Assembly (NCBI RefSeq): GCF_031583575.1
Contig: NZ_CP134146.1
Location: 248,001 to 312,000 of the forward strand
Length of the DNA stretch: 64,000 bases
Reading direction: 5' to 3'
Origin: Thalassotalea nanhaiensis
GTDB taxonomy: Bacteria > Pseudomonadota > Gammaproteobacteria > Enterobacterales > Alteromonadaceae
Translations under genes and position numbers: made by a program
Notes under the pieces: generated by a model
What the model was told of the DNA's origin: nothing
The model's database searches: none
Seen by the model: the letters and a program-made list of their open reading frames with translations, nothing else
In this document: piece after piece, positions 63,584-64,000 of the stretch
How positions within the stretch are numbered: position 1 is the stretch's first letter
Layout: each line of letters opens with the position of its first letter

Positions 63584-64000
63584 ATGACTATATCTGCAAA
63601 CCTAAGAAATATTGTTACTAAACTCAGCGTGTTTCAACTGTTCAAATATTCGGTTTATATCCTACTGTCGATGAACATTTACTTTTTTTTCGTTGAAGAT
63701 TATAGCGCCAGTTCCCAAACTTTTGCGCAAGGTGTATCTGGCTTGCAAGTGATTGAAGCCTTCACTGCAACAATAGATACCGCCGCTTGGGTAGTTCTAT
63801 TGTTGCTATTCGAACTTGAAACCTACGTGCTTGATGATGAGAAGATAACTGGCTGGGTAAAGTACAGCATTAACACGACTCAAGCATTGTGTTATTTGAT
63901 CATAGTTTCTTCTTTTTATGGTTACATTGCTAAATACAATATGCTGCACAGCATTAGTCCATTTATCATCGATGATGTGTGCAGTTTGGTCGGCAGTACG
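63584..64000 (+). CDS. Membrane protein (partial)
   Basis: Open frame from ATG 63584 to the window edge, 139 codons visible. It starts MTISANLRNIVTKLSV and has at least three hydrophobic segments (about residues 20-36, 65-78, 102-118). Family not recognised. The C-terminus is outside the window. Confidence 0.6.
   Translation, partial: MTISANLRNIVTKLSVFQLFKYSVYILLSMNIYFFFVEDYSASSQTFAQGVSGLQVIEAFTATIDTAAWVVLLLLFELETYVLDDEKITGWVKYSINTTQALCYLIIVSSFYGYIAKYNMLHSISPFIIDDVCSLVGST

Overview
The window is AT-rich chromosome from a marine gammaproteobacterium, most probably order Alteromonadales, family Colwelliaceae (Thalassotalea/Colwellia-like). This assignment is an inference from the metJ/metBLF and argE/argCBFGH blocks, the ArgH-ArgA type fusion, the mrcA/pilMNOPQ/aroKB/dam neighbourhood and the gene family styles. 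No rRNA or tRNA gene was seen.

Left flank (1-15 kb). A minus-strand operon (about 1-4719) encodes a CitE-like lyase, an AMP-forming acyl-CoA ligase, a second CitE-like lyase and a mesaconyl-CoA-hydratase-like MaoC protein (cut by the window edge). A third CitE-like lyase is read divergently (5112-6101). The gap between them holds two identical-type 14-bp palindromes exactly 42 bp apart. Next come a pirin/isochorismatase-like/small membrane protein operon with a divergent LysR regulator, a radical SAM protein, an MDR-family reductase, a PutP-like sodium symporter, BluB, and a BlaI-type repressor coupled to an M56 peptidase-TonB fusion with two clear BlaI-type operators.

Methionine block (14.9-20.0 kb). 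metJ faces metB-metL-metF, which overlap by single bases (TAATG). Tandem Met boxes lie over the metB promoter.

Integron cassette array (about 20.16-38.35 kb). Thirty small genes, all on the plus strand, are separated by attC recombination sites or their remnants (24 recognised), many belonging to one sequence subfamily. No integron integrase gene is present in the window, so this is an attC cluster lacking an integrase, lying between the 3' ends of metF and argE. Cargo includes a subclass B1 metallo-beta-lactamase with all six zinc ligands, a Blc-type lipocalin, GNAT acetyltransferases, a VOC protein, a VanZ-like protein, an ABM monooxygenase, a CHMI-like tautomerase, a beta-lactamase-fold serine hydrolase plus esterase pair, a P1 peptidase/NTF2-like/amidohydrolase trio, an acyltransferase, a GFA protein, a DCC protein and several unknown membrane or secreted proteins. 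Intact sites dominate the left half. Mutated or deleted sites dominate the right half.

Right flank (38.4-64 kb). argE is divergent from argCBFGH, where ArgH carries a C-terminal N-acetylglutamate synthase-type GNAT domain. Then come a DUF481 outer-membrane protein and PBP1a (mrcA) on the minus strand, the pilMNOPQ type IV pilus operon, aroK-aroB, dam (no damX between), a DUF2970 protein, a DmdC-like acyl-CoA dehydrogenase, a LysR regulator divergent from a beta-alanine:pyruvate aminotransferase and CoA-acylating methylmalonate-semialdehyde dehydrogenase (bauR/bauA/mmsA-like), a GNAT protein, and a membrane protein cut by the right edge.
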